A stretch of DNA of 64,000 nucleotides from the NCBI GenBank assembly GCA_963836015.1, contig CAWIIF010000012.1:1-64000 (forward strand), written 5' to 3'. Shown piece after piece: positions 1 to 9,859 of the stretch; position 1 is the stretch's first letter; every line of letters starts with the position of its first letter. The notes under the pieces were generated by a model. The model saw only the letters and a list, made by a program, of their open reading frames with translations, was not told the origin of the DNA and made no database searches. The DNA is from CAWCDJ01 sp963836015. Its GTDB lineage: Bacteria; Acidobacteriota; Terriglobia; Bryobacterales; Bryobacteraceae. Both the position numbers and the translations under genes were made by a program.

Positions 1-652
1 CCCTGATGTTCCGGAACCACGCCTCCGACGAGTGATTCTGCAGGCTGATCGCGGACTCGCCCCGAAGCTCCGCGCCTTTCGCCAGGTCGCTTAACTGCTT
101 GTGGACGGCCGCGTCCCGCGTGTCGAACTCCACCACCTTTACGCCGTTCAACCAGTGCTCCACGTGCGTGCCCCGCACCACGATCCGCGAATGATTGAAC
201 TCCCCGATCTTCGGCGGGACCTTCGGCACCGGCGCGATCACCGAGTATAGCGACCCCGCCACCCGCCTCGGGTCCGACGCCGCGTCGGCGTTCGCATCGT
301 CCGCCAGTTGGTACTCCAGGCCGCGCGCCCGCGCCTCGCGTCCGGCCTTGTTCGTCCATTCGTCCACCCGCTGGATCAGATACTTCACCCCCGAGTTCCC
401 GTCCTTCCCCAGCTTCCAGTCGAACTCCAGCTCGAACGAGCGGAACGTCTCCACCGTCCGGATATCCTGGAACCCGTCCGTCCGCACCACCGCCTTCAGG
501 CACCCGTCCTCCACGCGCCAGCAGTTGGTCGGGAACGCCTTCCCCGTCACCTCCACCCAGCCGAAACTCGTCTTCCCGTCGAATAGCGAATGCCACGCGC
601 TCGCCGCGCCCGCTGTCGTGGTCAACACCAGCGCCAGCCCGATTACCCGCAT
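1..652 (-). CDS. DUF1080 (3-keto-disaccharide hydrolase-like) secreted protein, 3' end outside window
   Basis: The start is ATG at 652, overlapping the end of the upstream gene by 10 bp, and the frame stays open to base 1, so the C-terminus is missing. The N-terminus MRVIGLALVLTTTAGAASA is a signal peptide. The following WHSLFDGKTSFGWV, then WRVEDGCLKA and a KDGNSGVKYL segment, match the DUF1080/PF06439 pattern (LFDGK..GW, W.vedG, NSG). Members are concanavalin-like beta-sandwich proteins acting on glycans or 3-keto-glycosides outside the cytoplasm (family knowledge). About 217 residues are visible, close to a full single-domain length. Translational coupling to the toroid protein suggests joint action on an extracellular carbohydrate. 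The exact substrate cannot be read from sequence. Confidence 0.8.
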   Translation of the reverse strand, partial: MRVIGLALVLTTTAGAASAWHSLFDGKTSFGWVEVTGKAFPTNCWRVEDGCLKAVVRTDGFQDIRTVETFRSFELEFDWKLGKDGNSGVKYLIQRVDEWTNKAGREARARGLEYQLADDANADAASDPRRVAGSLYSVIAPVPKVPPKIGEFNHSRIVVRGTHVEHWLNGVKVVEFDTRDAAVHKQLSDLAKGAELRGESAISLQNHSSEAWFRNIR

Positions 653-2292
653 ACGAACTCCAGCGTATGTTCGAACGGCGCGAACGCCGTGAGATACAAA
701 CTCGTCCCCGGCAGCTTCGGCTCCGCCCCGCGCACCTGCACGTACGCGTGCTGCCCCAGCCCCGGGCCCACGCGGATCCGGTCGCCCCCGCGCTTCACCG
801 TGGCATATCCCGCGCCCAGCAGAAACGCGTCGCTCCGTCCCTTCACCGCGGCCGCGCCTTCCACCTCCACGCCCGCCCGCAGCCCGATCTCGATCGCCAC
901 CGGCACGTTCTCCGTCCCCTTCGCCGCCAGTTGGATGCGGAACCCGTCCGCCGTCTCCGTGATCGCGGCCGATTGCTCGTACCGGCAGATCTCCGATTCC
1001 TTGCACGATTCCCGCACCCTTCCCCACTCCCCCGCGGCCACCTTCCGTGGCGGCTCGGCCGGCTGATAATATCCCGCTTCGAGCGCCTGCCGCAGCGTGT
1101 ACGTCTTCCCGCTGCGCTCGATGCGCGGCGGCACCAGCTGCCCCTTGCCGAAGAACGCTCCCGCCATCCGCACTCCGCTGATCACCGCGTCCCCCTGCCG
1201 CAGCGCGAACCACAGCGAGTCGTTCCCCAGGATCGTGGCGCTGCGCGCGCCGCGCCGGAACCGCACCACGTCCAGCACCGGGAAGTCCTTCACGTAATCG
1301 TCCGGCGGCGCCTTCGACCCCGGCGAGGGGCCGGCCATCTCTGGATACTCCATCAGCGCCGGCAGGCTCGCCCGCTGCGGCGCCACCCCGGCCGCGATCC
1401 CCGCGTACACCGGGTTGCGGTCCCGCACCGCCAGGTACTGCAGCGGGAACCAGTACCCGCCGATATCGCCTCGCTCGCCCTTGTCCTGCCGCCGCGAGAT
1501 TTCCGTCACCACTTCATAGTTTGGATGCATCAGGTAGAGCATCGCATCCAGATTCTGCCGTACGGGCTCCAGCAGTTCCAGCCTCTTCAGCTTCACCGCC
1601 AGCACCGTGAATGCCCGGTCGCACACCGTGTTGTATACCGATGTGCTGCGCTCCGTGTACTGCCCGTCGGCGTCGATGTCCACGCCCTCCGCCAGCCACT
1701 GGTCGATGCGCCGCGTGAAGCGCGCGTCCGGAAATACCTCGTTCACCTGCGCCAGCGCCGACGAGACCACCCACCGGTGATTCGGTGTGTGGACGCCGCC
1801 CGCCGCCAGCGCGTCGCCGGCCTTCCGCAGAAACGGCGCGATCATCGCCAGCAGTCCGCGCTCGTCCGCGCGGTGCAGCAGGCACGCCGCCGTCCCCGCG
1901 CTGTGTACGACGAATCCCGTATCCGGCGTCGAGTGGAAATTGGTCGTCAGCAGGTCGATCGTTCCGTCCGCATGCTGCGCGCGGTCCAGGAACCGCGCCG
2001 CCATCTGCATCCGTTCCGGCAGCACGCGGCTGCGGTGATACTTCGATTCCGCGTGCAGGTACGCTGCCGCATAGTTCACGAACAGCCCCGCCGCCGTGCC
2101 CGCGTGATACAGGCCGTCTTCGGCCGGCAGGCTGCCAAACCCGCGATGGCCCGCGTCCGTGATCTGCGCCGCCAGCGCTTTCTCCACCGCGGCATCGTGC
2201 CGCCTGACGATCTCCGGGTCGATCTTCGCTTCCCTCGACTGCGCCACCAGAGGCGCCGCCGCTAACGTGGCAATCGCTTGTCTTCGGTTCAT
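643..2292 (-). CDS. Tat-secreted alpha/alpha-toroid-like protein (heparinase II/III-like), function unknown
   Basis: 549 aa. The N-terminus MNRRQAIATLAAAPLVAQ has a twin-arginine export signal (RR followed by a short hydrophobic stretch). The first ~300 residues are helical with repeated AxxFLDRAQxxDG-like segments typical of (alpha/alpha)6 toroid glycan-active proteins. The second half is beta-rich, as in heparinase II/III-type lyases and related hydrolases. I cannot identify catalytic residues with confidence, so the enzyme assignment is inference. Its start lies only 35 bp from the divergent DUF5107 gene, which shares a likely control region. The downstream DUF1080 gene overlaps its stop. 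Both point to a role in extracellular polysaccharide breakdown. Confidence 0.6.
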   Translation of the reverse strand: MNRRQAIATLAAAPLVAQSREAKIDPEIVRRHDAAVEKALAAQITDAGHRGFGSLPAEDGLYHAGTAAGLFVNYAAAYLHAESKYHRSRVLPERMQMAARFLDRAQHADGTIDLLTTNFHSTPDTGFVVHSAGTAACLLHRADERGLLAMIAPFLRKAGDALAAGGVHTPNHRWVVSSALAQVNEVFPDARFTRRIDQWLAEGVDIDADGQYTERSTSVYNTVCDRAFTVLAVKLKRLELLEPVRQNLDAMLYLMHPNYEVVTEISRRQDKGERGDIGGYWFPLQYLAVRDRNPVYAGIAAGVAPQRASLPALMEYPEMAGPSPGSKAPPDDYVKDFPVLDVVRFRRGARSATILGNDSLWFALRQGDAVISGVRMAGAFFGKGQLVPPRIERSGKTYTLRQALEAGYYQPAEPPRKVAAGEWGRVRESCKESEICRYEQSAAITETADGFRIQLAAKGTENVPVAIEIGLRAGVEVEGAAAVKGRSDAFLLGAGYATVKRGGDRIRVGPGLGQHAYVQVRGAEPKLPGTSLYLTAFAPFEHTLEFVCG

Positions 2293-2293
2293 C

Positions 2294-2303
2294 GTGGTAC
2301 CAC
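2294..2303. promoter_or_regulatory. perfect 10-bp palindrome in the 35-bp divergent gap, candidate operator
   Basis: GTGGTACCAC lies between the start codons at 2292 (minus) and 2328 (plus). It is an exact palindrome in the only non-coding DNA between the two carbohydrate gene sets, so one bound regulator could control both directions. No regulator gene is adjacent. The role is inferred from position and symmetry only. Confidence 0.35.
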
Positions 2304-2327
2304 ATTAGTGTAAGCCCGTCGCCCACT

Positions 2328-5079
2328 ATGCCACGCTTCCCACTGCCGGATGCCCCCGCGGATCTCGCCGGCCCCGTGAAGGCCTGGTCGGAACCCGTCG
2401 CAATTCCGACCTATCTGCCCGATGCGCCCGACCCGAACCCGAGGTTCCTCGAGAACCGCGTCTACCAGGGCAGCAACGGCTGTGTCTACCCGCTGCCCTT
2501 CATCGACCGCATCGCCACCGAGCCTTGCGGCCGCGCGTGGCAGGCCGTCCACATCGAGAACGAATTCGTGCGCTTCATGGTGCTGCCCGAAATCGGCGGC
2601 CGCATCCACATCGGCCTCGACAAGACCAACGGCTACGACTTCTTCTACCGCCAGAACGTCATCAAGCCCGCGCTGGTCGGTCTCGCCGGGCCGTGGATCT
2701 CCGGCGGCGTCGAGTTCAACTGGCCGCAGCACCACCGCCCCGCCACTTACATGCCGGTCGATTGGTCGATCGAAGAGCACTCCGATGGCTCGCGCACCAT
2801 CTGGCTCAGCGACCACGACCCCATGAACCGCCTCAAGGGCATGCACGGCCTCTGCCTTCATCCCGGTAAGTCGTATCTCGAGCTGAAGGTGCGGCTCTAC
2901 AACCGCACGCCCTTCGTCCAGACCTTCCTGTGGTGGGCCAACGCCGGCGTGCACGTCCACGACCGGTACCAGTCCTTCTTCCCGCCCGACGTTCACTATG
3001 TCGCGGATCATGCCCGCCGCGCCATCAGCACTTACCCGCTCTGCGAGGGCACTTACTACGGCATCGACTACGGCGCCCGCAAACCGCCCGCCAACGACCT
3101 GAGCTGGTACAAGAACATCCCCGTGCCGACGAGTTACATGGCCGTCGGATCGAAGTACGATTTCGTCGGCGGCTACGACCACGGCGTCGAAGCCGGCGTC
3201 ATCCACGTCGCCGACCATCACATCTCTCCCGGCAAGAAGCAGTGGACCTGGGGCAACCACCCCTTCGGCTACGCCTGGGACCGCAACCTCACCGACGAAG
3301 ACGGCCCCTACATCGAGCTGATGGCCGGCGTCTACACCGATAACCAGCCCGACTTCTCGTTCCTCGCGCCCTGGGAGACCAAGACCTTCAGCCAGTATTG
3401 GTACCCCATTCGCGAGATCGGCCCCGCGCAGATGGCCAACCGCGATGCCGCCCTCAGCCTGCGCCCCGCTCGCGTCGGCGTCTCCGTATCCGCCGTCTTC
3501 CCGAACGCCGTCATCCGCCTGCTGAAAGACGGCAAGACCGTCGCCCGGTGGACCGCCGATCTCGCTCCCGATGCGCCCTTCGTCGCCGACTTCCGCAAAA
3601 CGGCCGACAGCGCCGTAGTCGAAGTCGAAGGCCGCGAGCTGATCCGCTACAGCGTCGAACCCTCCGGCCGCGCCGAGCCTCCCAAGCCCGCCGTCGAACC
3701 CCCGCTGCCCAAAAAGGTCGCGACCAACGACGAGCTTTACCAGATCGCCCTGCACCTCGAGCAATATCGCCACGCCACGCGCTTCCCCGAGGACTACTGG
3801 CGCGAAGCCCTGCGCCGCGATCCGGGCGACGCCCGCGCCCACAATGCGATTGGGCCGCTGGCATCTCCGCCGCGGCGAGTTCAAGCGGGCAGCCGTGCAC
3901 TTCGGACTGGCCATCGAAACCCTCACCCGCCTCAATGCCAACCCATACGACGGTGAGCCTTACTACAACCTCGGCCTGGCGCTGCGCTATCTCGGCTTCG
4001 ACGGCGAAGCCTATGTAGCTTTCTACAAAGCCACCTGGAACTACGCCTGGCGCACCGCCGGATACACCGCGCTGGCCGAGATCGATGCGAAGCGCGAGCG
4101 CTGGGAGAGCGCGCTCGAGCACCTCGCCCTCGCCCTCCGCACCGACGCCGACCACGTCAACGCGCGCAACCTGCAGGCCGCCATCCTGCGCCGGCTGGGC
4201 CGCGACCCCTCCGCGATCATCCGCGAGGCCCTCGCTCTCGACCCGCTCAACGTCTGGACCCGCCACCTCGCCGGCGGCTGCGTCCCGTCCGATCCTCAAC
4301 TGCAGCTCGACCTCGCCTTCGACTACCTCCGCGCCGGCCTGGACCGCGAAGCCGCCTCCGTGCTGACGTCCTCGCACCCCATGGTGCTGTACACCCGCGG
4401 CAGCTACGCCGCCGCGCGGCGCGCGAAGCCGGACTACTGCTTCCCCAACCGCCTCGAGGAGATGCTGGTCCTCGAAGCCGCCATCGCCGCTGACCCCCGC
4501 GACGCCCGCGCGCTTTACTACCTCGGCAACCTCTTATATGACCGCCGCCGCCACGAGGAAGCCATCCGCTGCTGGGAGCGTTCGGCCAGGATCGACCCGA
4601 GCTTCTCCGTCGTCTGGCGCAACCTCGGCATCGGCTACGCCCGGGAGAACCCGCGCAAGGCCGCCGCGTGCTTCAATAAGGCCCTGGCCGCAAACCCCAA
4701 CGACGCGCGCGTGCTCTTCGAGCGCGACCAGCTCTGGAAGCGCCTCGGCAAAACGCCCAGGCAGCGCCTTGCCGAACTGGAGCGCCGCATGGACCTGGTG
4801 AACCGCCGCGACGACCTCTGCGTCGAGCTGGCCTCGCTCTATAACGAGACCGGCCGGCACCAGCGCGCGCTCGACGTCATGCTCTCGCGCCGCTTCGCCC
4901 CCTGGGAAGGCGGCGAAGGCCGCGCGCTCGAACAGTGGACGCGCGCCGCCAAAGCGCTCGGCCTCCCCACCGGCAATCCGCCGGAGAGTCTCGGCGAAGC
5001 CCCTCACCCGCTGGCCGGGCGGCCCAGGCCGAAGCCCGAAGTCGGCTACTTCGCCACGTCGCTGCCGGACATGCAATGA
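2328..5079 (+). pseudogene. DUF5107 domain plus TPR protein, reading frame broken by an apparent 1-base insertion near 3852-3856
   Basis: Two frames make one protein of about 916 aa. The first frame (2328-3956) carries the DUF5107 domain: KAWSEPVAIPTYLPDAPDPN, FLENRVYQGS, then a beta-sandwich resembling galactose-mutarotase folds with WPQHHRP and CLHPGKSY segments. The second frame, from about 3856 to the stop at 5079, carries at least eight TPR-like repeats such as ARALYYLGNLLYDRRRHEEA. The switch is in the GGGCC run at 3852-3856. Dropping one base gives NAIGRWHLRRGEFKRA and a continuous protein. Downstream sequence shows no decay, so a sequence error is more likely than a dead gene. Its stop overlaps the transporter start (ATGA). 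DUF5107 proteins accompany sugar transporters and glycosidases, fitting this operon. Confidence 0.8.
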
Positions 5080-6353
5080 AGACCTACAGCGTACGCTACG
5101 TCTGGATGATCTCCGCCGTCGCTGCCATGGGCGGCCTCCTGTTCGGCTACGACTGGGTGGTCATCGGCGGCGCCAAGCCGTTCTACGAAAAGTTCTTTCA
5201 GCTGCAAAGCGAGCAGCTCATCGGATGGGCCAATAGCTGCGCGCTTCTCGGCTGCCTGATCGGCTCGATCTTCTCCGGCGCCGCGAGCGACCGCTACGGC
5301 CGCAAGAAGCTCCTCATCCTCTCGGCCGCGCTGTTCGCCGTGTCCTCCGTGCTCACGGGATGGGCGCAGACCTTCACCATGTTCGTGACCTGGCGCATCG
5401 TAGGAGGAGTCGCCATCGGGATCGCGTCGAACGTCTCGCCGGTCTACATCGCCGAAGTCAGCCCCGCGGAGCTGCGCGGCCGCATGGTGTCGCTCAATCA
5501 GCTCACCATCGTAGTCGGCATCCTGGCCGCGCAGATCGTCAACTGGCTGATCGCGCAGAAGGTCCCCGACGGCGCGACGGCCGAGATGATCCGCCAGTCG
5601 TGGAACGGCCAGCTCGGCTGGCGCTGGATGTTCACGGCCGTCGCGGTGCCCTCGGTGGTGTTCTTCGCCGGGGCGCTGTTCATCCCGGAAAGTCGTAGGG
5701 TAGGCCTCCCGGCCTGCCCAGCTTCGAAGAAGGGCAGGCCAGGAGGCCTACCCTACAAACTCCTCCTCATCGGCATCGTCCTGGCGGTGCTCCAGCAGTG
5801 GTCCGGCATCAACGTCATCTTCAACTACGCCGAAGAGATCTACCGCGGCGCGGGGTATGGCGTGAGCGACATCCTCTTCAACATCGTGATCACCGGCGCG
5901 ATCAACCTGGTGTTCACGCTGGCGGCCATGGGGTTCGTGGACCGGCTCGGGCGCCGCACGCTGATGCTCGCGGGGTGCGCGGGGATCTGCCTCTCGCACC
6001 TGCTGATCGGGCTCTGCTACTATCTCGGGCTCAAGGGGCTGCCGCTGCTGGTGCTCACCCTCGCCACCATCGCCTGCTACGCCATGACGCTCGCGCCCAT
6101 CACCTGGGTGCTGATCTCCGAGATCTTCCCCAACCGCGTCCGCGGCACCGCGGTCTCGATCGCGGTCTCCGCGCTGTGGATCGCGTGCTTCCTGCTCACC
6201 TTCACCTTCCCCGTGCTCAACCGGGCGTTGGGGCCGGCCGGCACGTTCTGGCTGTACGCGGCGATCTGCGCCGCGGGGTTCGTGTTCATCCTCTTCCGCG
6301 TCCCCGAAACCAAGGGGAAAACGCTGGAACAGATCGAGGGCGAATATGCTTAG
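5076..6353 (+). CDS. MFS sugar porter (SP family) carrying an inserted palindromic repeat
   Basis: 425 aa, start ATG at 5076 overlapping the previous stop by 4 bp; the longer upstream frame is shadow. About 12 membrane segments are visible. Sugar-porter signatures appear in order: DRYGRKKLL after TM2, PES after TM6, QQWSGINVIFNYAEEIY in TM7, DRLGRRTLML in the TM8-9 loop, and PETKGKTLEQIE at the C-terminus. It should import a hexose or oligosaccharide by proton symport or facilitation across the inner membrane. The central cytoplasmic loop contains a low-complexity stretch (about residues 207-227) encoded by a 62-bp inverted repeat that keeps the frame open. Its stop overlaps the GH2 start by 8 bp, so the genes are co-transcribed and probably coupled. 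Confidence 0.9.
   Translation: MKTYSVRYVWMISAVAAMGGLLFGYDWVVIGGAKPFYEKFFQLQSEQLIGWANSCALLGCLIGSIFSGAASDRYGRKKLLILSAALFAVSSVLTGWAQTFTMFVTWRIVGGVAIGIASNVSPVYIAEVSPAELRGRMVSLNQLTIVVGILAAQIVNWLIAQKVPDGATAEMIRQSWNGQLGWRWMFTAVAVPSVVFFAGALFIPESRRVGLPACPASKKGRPGGLPYKLLLIGIVLAVLQQWSGINVIFNYAEEIYRGAGYGVSDILFNIVITGAINLVFTLAAMGFVDRLGRRTLMLAGCAGICLSHLLIGLCYYLGLKGLPLLVLTLATIACYAMTLAPITWVLISEIFPNRVRGTAVSIAVSALWIACFLLTFTFPVLNRALGPAGTFWLYAAICAAGFVFILFRVPETKGKTLEQIEGEYA
5695..5756. repeat. 62-bp palindromic element inside the MFS coding sequence
   Basis: Left arm 5695-5719 and right arm 5732-5756 are 25 bp each and complementary at 24 of 25 positions. They flank a 12-nt loop (AGCTTCGAAGAA). The core GGCAGGCC..GGAGGCCT recurs at 52181-52202 between ilvC and cimA, so this is a dispersed repeat, not a private feature of this gene. 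It is translated as a Gly/Pro/Arg/Lys-rich insertion right after the conserved PES of sugar porters. Residue gain without frame loss suggests tolerated insertion of a REP/MITE-like element. Confidence 0.75.
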
Positions 6354-9029
6354 ACGACTTCTGCTGGCGGCGATCGTCGCATCGCCCGCCCTGCTGGCGG
6401 CGGGTTCGCATCTCCCGCTGGGGGGCACCTGGGAATTCCAGCTCGACCCGCAAAAGACCGGACATGCGGAGCGCTGGTTCGAGCGCCAACTCGGGCCGGA
6501 CACCATCTTCCTTCCCGGAAGCACCGACCAGGGCGGTTATGGGACCAAGGTCGTGAAGCCGGAGATGGGCCACCTCACGCGTCCTTATCAATATGAAGGG
6601 CTCGGCGTGGTACCAGAAGGAGGTCGTGATCCCGGAGACCTGGCGCGGCGAAGCACATCACACTGTACCTGGAGCGCGCCCACTGGTCCACCGAAGTCTG
6701 GGTGGACGGCAAAGGCTTCGGCTCTCAGAACAGCCTGACCACGCCGCACGAGTACGACCTCAGCACTGCGATGACGCCGGGCCGCCACCGCATCACCATC
6801 TGCGTGGACAACGACTACCTGGTCGATATCGGCCGCGACGGCCACAGCTTCACCGAGCACACGCAGACCGACTGGAACGGCATCGTGGGCGCGATCGAGC
6901 TGCGCGCCAGTGCGCCGGTGTGGATCGAATCGGTAGCGGTCTATCCCGCGGAGCCGGGCATGCTGCGCGCCGAAGTCGAGCTGCGCAACCTCACCGGAAC
7001 GGCGATAGGCGCCGACCTGACGGCGGATGTTCCGGGGCTGAGCCACACGTCGGAACACGCGGTGGTCGCGGGGATGCAGAAGGTCGAGATGCTTATCCCG
7101 GTGAAGGGCGCGAAGCCCTGGGACGAGTACGAGCCGAACCTGTACAGCCTCGACCTGCAGCTCACCTCGCGAGCCGGCGCGGACACGCTCTCGACCTCGT
7201 TCGGAGTGCGGCAGATCGGGACGCGCGGCACGCAGTTCACGCTCAACGGGCGGCCGGTGTTCCTGCGCGGGACGCTCGAATGCGCCATCTTCCCCAAGAC
7301 GGGGTACCCTTCGACCAACGTGGACGACTGGGCGCGGATGTTCCGCATCGCGCGCTCGTACGGGCTGAACGCGTTCCGCTTCCACTCGTGGTGCCCGCCC
7401 GAAGCGGCCTTCGTCGCGGCCGACCGGGCGGGCTTTGTGCTGCACGTGGAGCTGCCGGTGTGGAACCACAACGTCGGCAAGGACGCGAAGCTCGACGACT
7501 ACATGCGGGCCGAAGGCTATCGCATCCTCAAGGCCTACGGCAACCATCCGTCGTTCACCATGCTGTGCCTGGGCAACGAGCTGAGCGGCGACGATGTCTT
7601 CATGGACAACCTGGTGGCCGAGTTCAAGAAGGCCGATCCGCGGCGGCTGTACACCTTCTCGGCCGATCACCGCAGGCGCGCGCCGGGGACGACGTCGGAT
7701 TACTGGGTGACGCAGCAGACCTCGGTGGGGCGGCTGCGGGTGAACGGCACGCGCTTCGTCCGCACGATGGACGGCACCGACCACGACTATACCGACTCGG
7801 TGAAGGCCTTCCACCTGCCGCTGGTGACGCACGAGATGGGGCAGTGGGCGGTGTACCCGAGCTACGACGAGATCGCCAAGTACAACGGCGTGCTGAAGGC
7901 GCGGAACCTGGAGGTCTACCGCGGCGAGCTGGAACGGCGCGGCATGCTGGACGAGGCGGAGTGGTTCCAGAAGGCGTCGGGCAAGTTCTCGTGGTCGATC
8001 TACAAAGAGGAGATCGAGGCGACGCTGCGAACGCCGGACTACGGCGGGTTCTTCCTGCTGCAGCTCGAAGACTTCCCGGGGCAGGGCGAGGCGCTGGTGG
8101 GGCTGCTCGATTCCTTCTGGGATTCGAAGGGCATCCTGACGCCCGAAGAGTTCCGGCGGTTCTGCGGCGAGACGGTGCCGCTGCTGCGGATGAAGAAGTT
8201 CGCCTGGACCAACGGTGAGACATTCACGGCGCAGGCCGAAGTGGCGCACTACGGCAAGCAGGCCATTGCGAACGCGGCGGCCGAATGGTCGGCGGTGGAC
8301 GACAACGGGCGCGTGCGGTTCTCGGGGAGCTTTCCGGCGAAGACGCTGGCGGTGGGGAGCGTGACGCCGCTGGGCGAGATCTCGATCCCGCTCGACGAGG
8401 TCGAGACCGCAACGCACCTGACGGTGACGGTCCGGATGCGGGACGCGCGCAACGATTGGGACATCTGGGTGTACCCGGCGAAGGTGGATAACGCGCCGGG
8501 CGACGTGCTGGTGACGACGGCGTTCGACGCGGCGGCGCAGCAGGCGCTCGATGCGGGGCGCACGGTGCTGCTGACGGTGCCGAAGGGGCAGAAGGGCGAT
8601 CACCTGTTCCCGACCCACTTCCTGCCGGTCTTCTGGTCGGACGGCTGGTTCGCGAAAACCCAGGGGACGCTGGGGATTCTGTGCGACCCGGCGCAGCCCG
8701 CGCTGGCGCGGTTCCCGACCAGCTTCCACAGCCAGTGGCAGTGGTGGGAGCTCTCGGAAGGCGCGAGCGCCTTCGTGCTGGACGGGCTGCCGTTGGGATA
8801 CCGGCCGCTGGTGCAGGTGATCGACGACCTGCACCGGAACCACAAGCTGGGCGCGGTGATCGAAGCGCAAGTGGGCAAGGGGAAACTGCTGGCCACGTCG
8901 TTCGATTTGACGGGACAGGGGCCGGTGACGCGGCAGATGCTGCACAGCCTGCTGGAGTATGCGAAGAGCAACGCATTCCATCCGCGGGAGACGGTCCCGG
9001 TGAGTGAGATCGCGAGGCTGCTGCGGTAA
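6346..9029 (+). pseudogene. GH2 family glycoside hydrolase, frame broken twice (apparent 1-base insertions near 6598 and 6648)
   Basis: The protein would be about 894 aa with signal peptide MLRRLLLAAIVASPALLAAG. Frame one runs to YQYEG at ~6600, frame two covers SAWYQKEVVIPETWRG to ~6648, and frame three continues from KHITLYLERAHW to the stop at 9029. Removing one G from GGG at 6598-6600 and one G near 6648 restores a normal GH2 sugar-binding domain (AWYQKEVVIP, W.VDGK). Then come an immunoglobulin-like domain and a TIM barrel. CLGNE supplies the likely acid/base Glu, and the Glu in VTHEMGQW is the likely nucleophile. Beta-galactosidase-, glucuronidase- or mannosidase-type activity is possible; specificity is not readable. 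It overlaps the MFS stop and touches the next gene. Long intact flanks argue for sequence error. Confidence 0.82.
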
Positions 9030-9859
9030 TGACGGAGCAGCGGGTACGGGTGAACGGCCTGGAGCTGGCCGTGTGGAACCGGGAGGGCGAAGGCGTGCCG
9101 CTGGTGTTCGCGCACGCCACGGGGTTCCATGGACGATGCTGGGATCAGGTGATCCAGCGGCTGCCGGGCCGGCGGATTATCGCGCCGGATGCGCGCGGGC
9201 ACGGGCGCAGCGCGAAGCCGGCGCCGCCGTACCACTGGCCGGCATTCGCCGAAGACCTGGCGGCGATGGAGATCGAAGGCGCGATCGGGATCGGGCACTC
9301 GATGGGCGGGCACTCGGTGACGGCCGCGGCGGCCAGGCGGCCGGGGATGTTCCGGGCGCTCCTGCTGATCGACCCGACCATTTTCAGCCCGGAGCACTAC
9401 GGGCCGCCCGAGGACTGGGGATTCATCGCGCGGCGGCGCGGGGTGTGGCAGTCGGCGGAGGAGATGTTCGAGCGGTTCAAGGACCGTCCGCCGTTCGACA
9501 CGTGGGACCCGGCAGTGCTGCGCGACTACTGCAACTACGGGGTGCTCGAAGACGGGCGGCTGGCCTGCCCTCCGGAAGTCGAGGCGTCGATTTATACGCA
9601 CGCGAACGCGCCCGACGCGTGGTTCGACGTGAGCACGATCGACATCCCGGTGACGGTGGTGCGGGCAGACGACCTGTGGACTCCGGGACAGCGCCACCTG
9701 GGCGCGTCGCCGACGGATCCGAACCTGGCGGCGCGGTTTCCGAACGCGCGCGACCTGCTGCTCGAAGGGCGCAACCACTTCATCCCGATGGAATCGCCCG
9801 AGCTCGTCGCTACTCTTTCTGATCAAATAGCGACGCACGGCGGATTCGCTCACCTTTAA
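9029..9859 (+). CDS. alpha/beta hydrolase
   Basis: 276 aa. The ATG shares its A with the last base of the GH2 stop (TAATG), indicating coupling. Fold signatures: HATGFHG oxyanion region, PDARGHGRSAKP, and nucleophile elbow GIGHSMGGHS with the catalytic Ser. An Asp in the VVRADDLWTP strand and a late His in GRNHFIPME complete a plausible triad. No signal peptide, so probably cytoplasmic. Soluble epoxide hydrolase, esterase or lactonase activities are all possible. Its position suggests a role in processing a sugar ester or lactone. The last 50 bp overlap the 3' end of the opposing amidohydrolase fusion gene. Confidence 0.85.
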   Translation: MTEQRVRVNGLELAVWNREGEGVPLVFAHATGFHGRCWDQVIQRLPGRRIIAPDARGHGRSAKPAPPYHWPAFAEDLAAMEIEGAIGIGHSMGGHSVTAAAARRPGMFRALLLIDPTIFSPEHYGPPEDWGFIARRRGVWQSAEEMFERFKDRPPFDTWDPAVLRDYCNYGVLEDGRLACPPEVEASIYTHANAPDAWFDVSTIDIPVTVVRADDLWTPGQRHLGASPTDPNLAARFPNARDLLLEGRNHFIPMESPELVATLSDQIATHGGFAHL

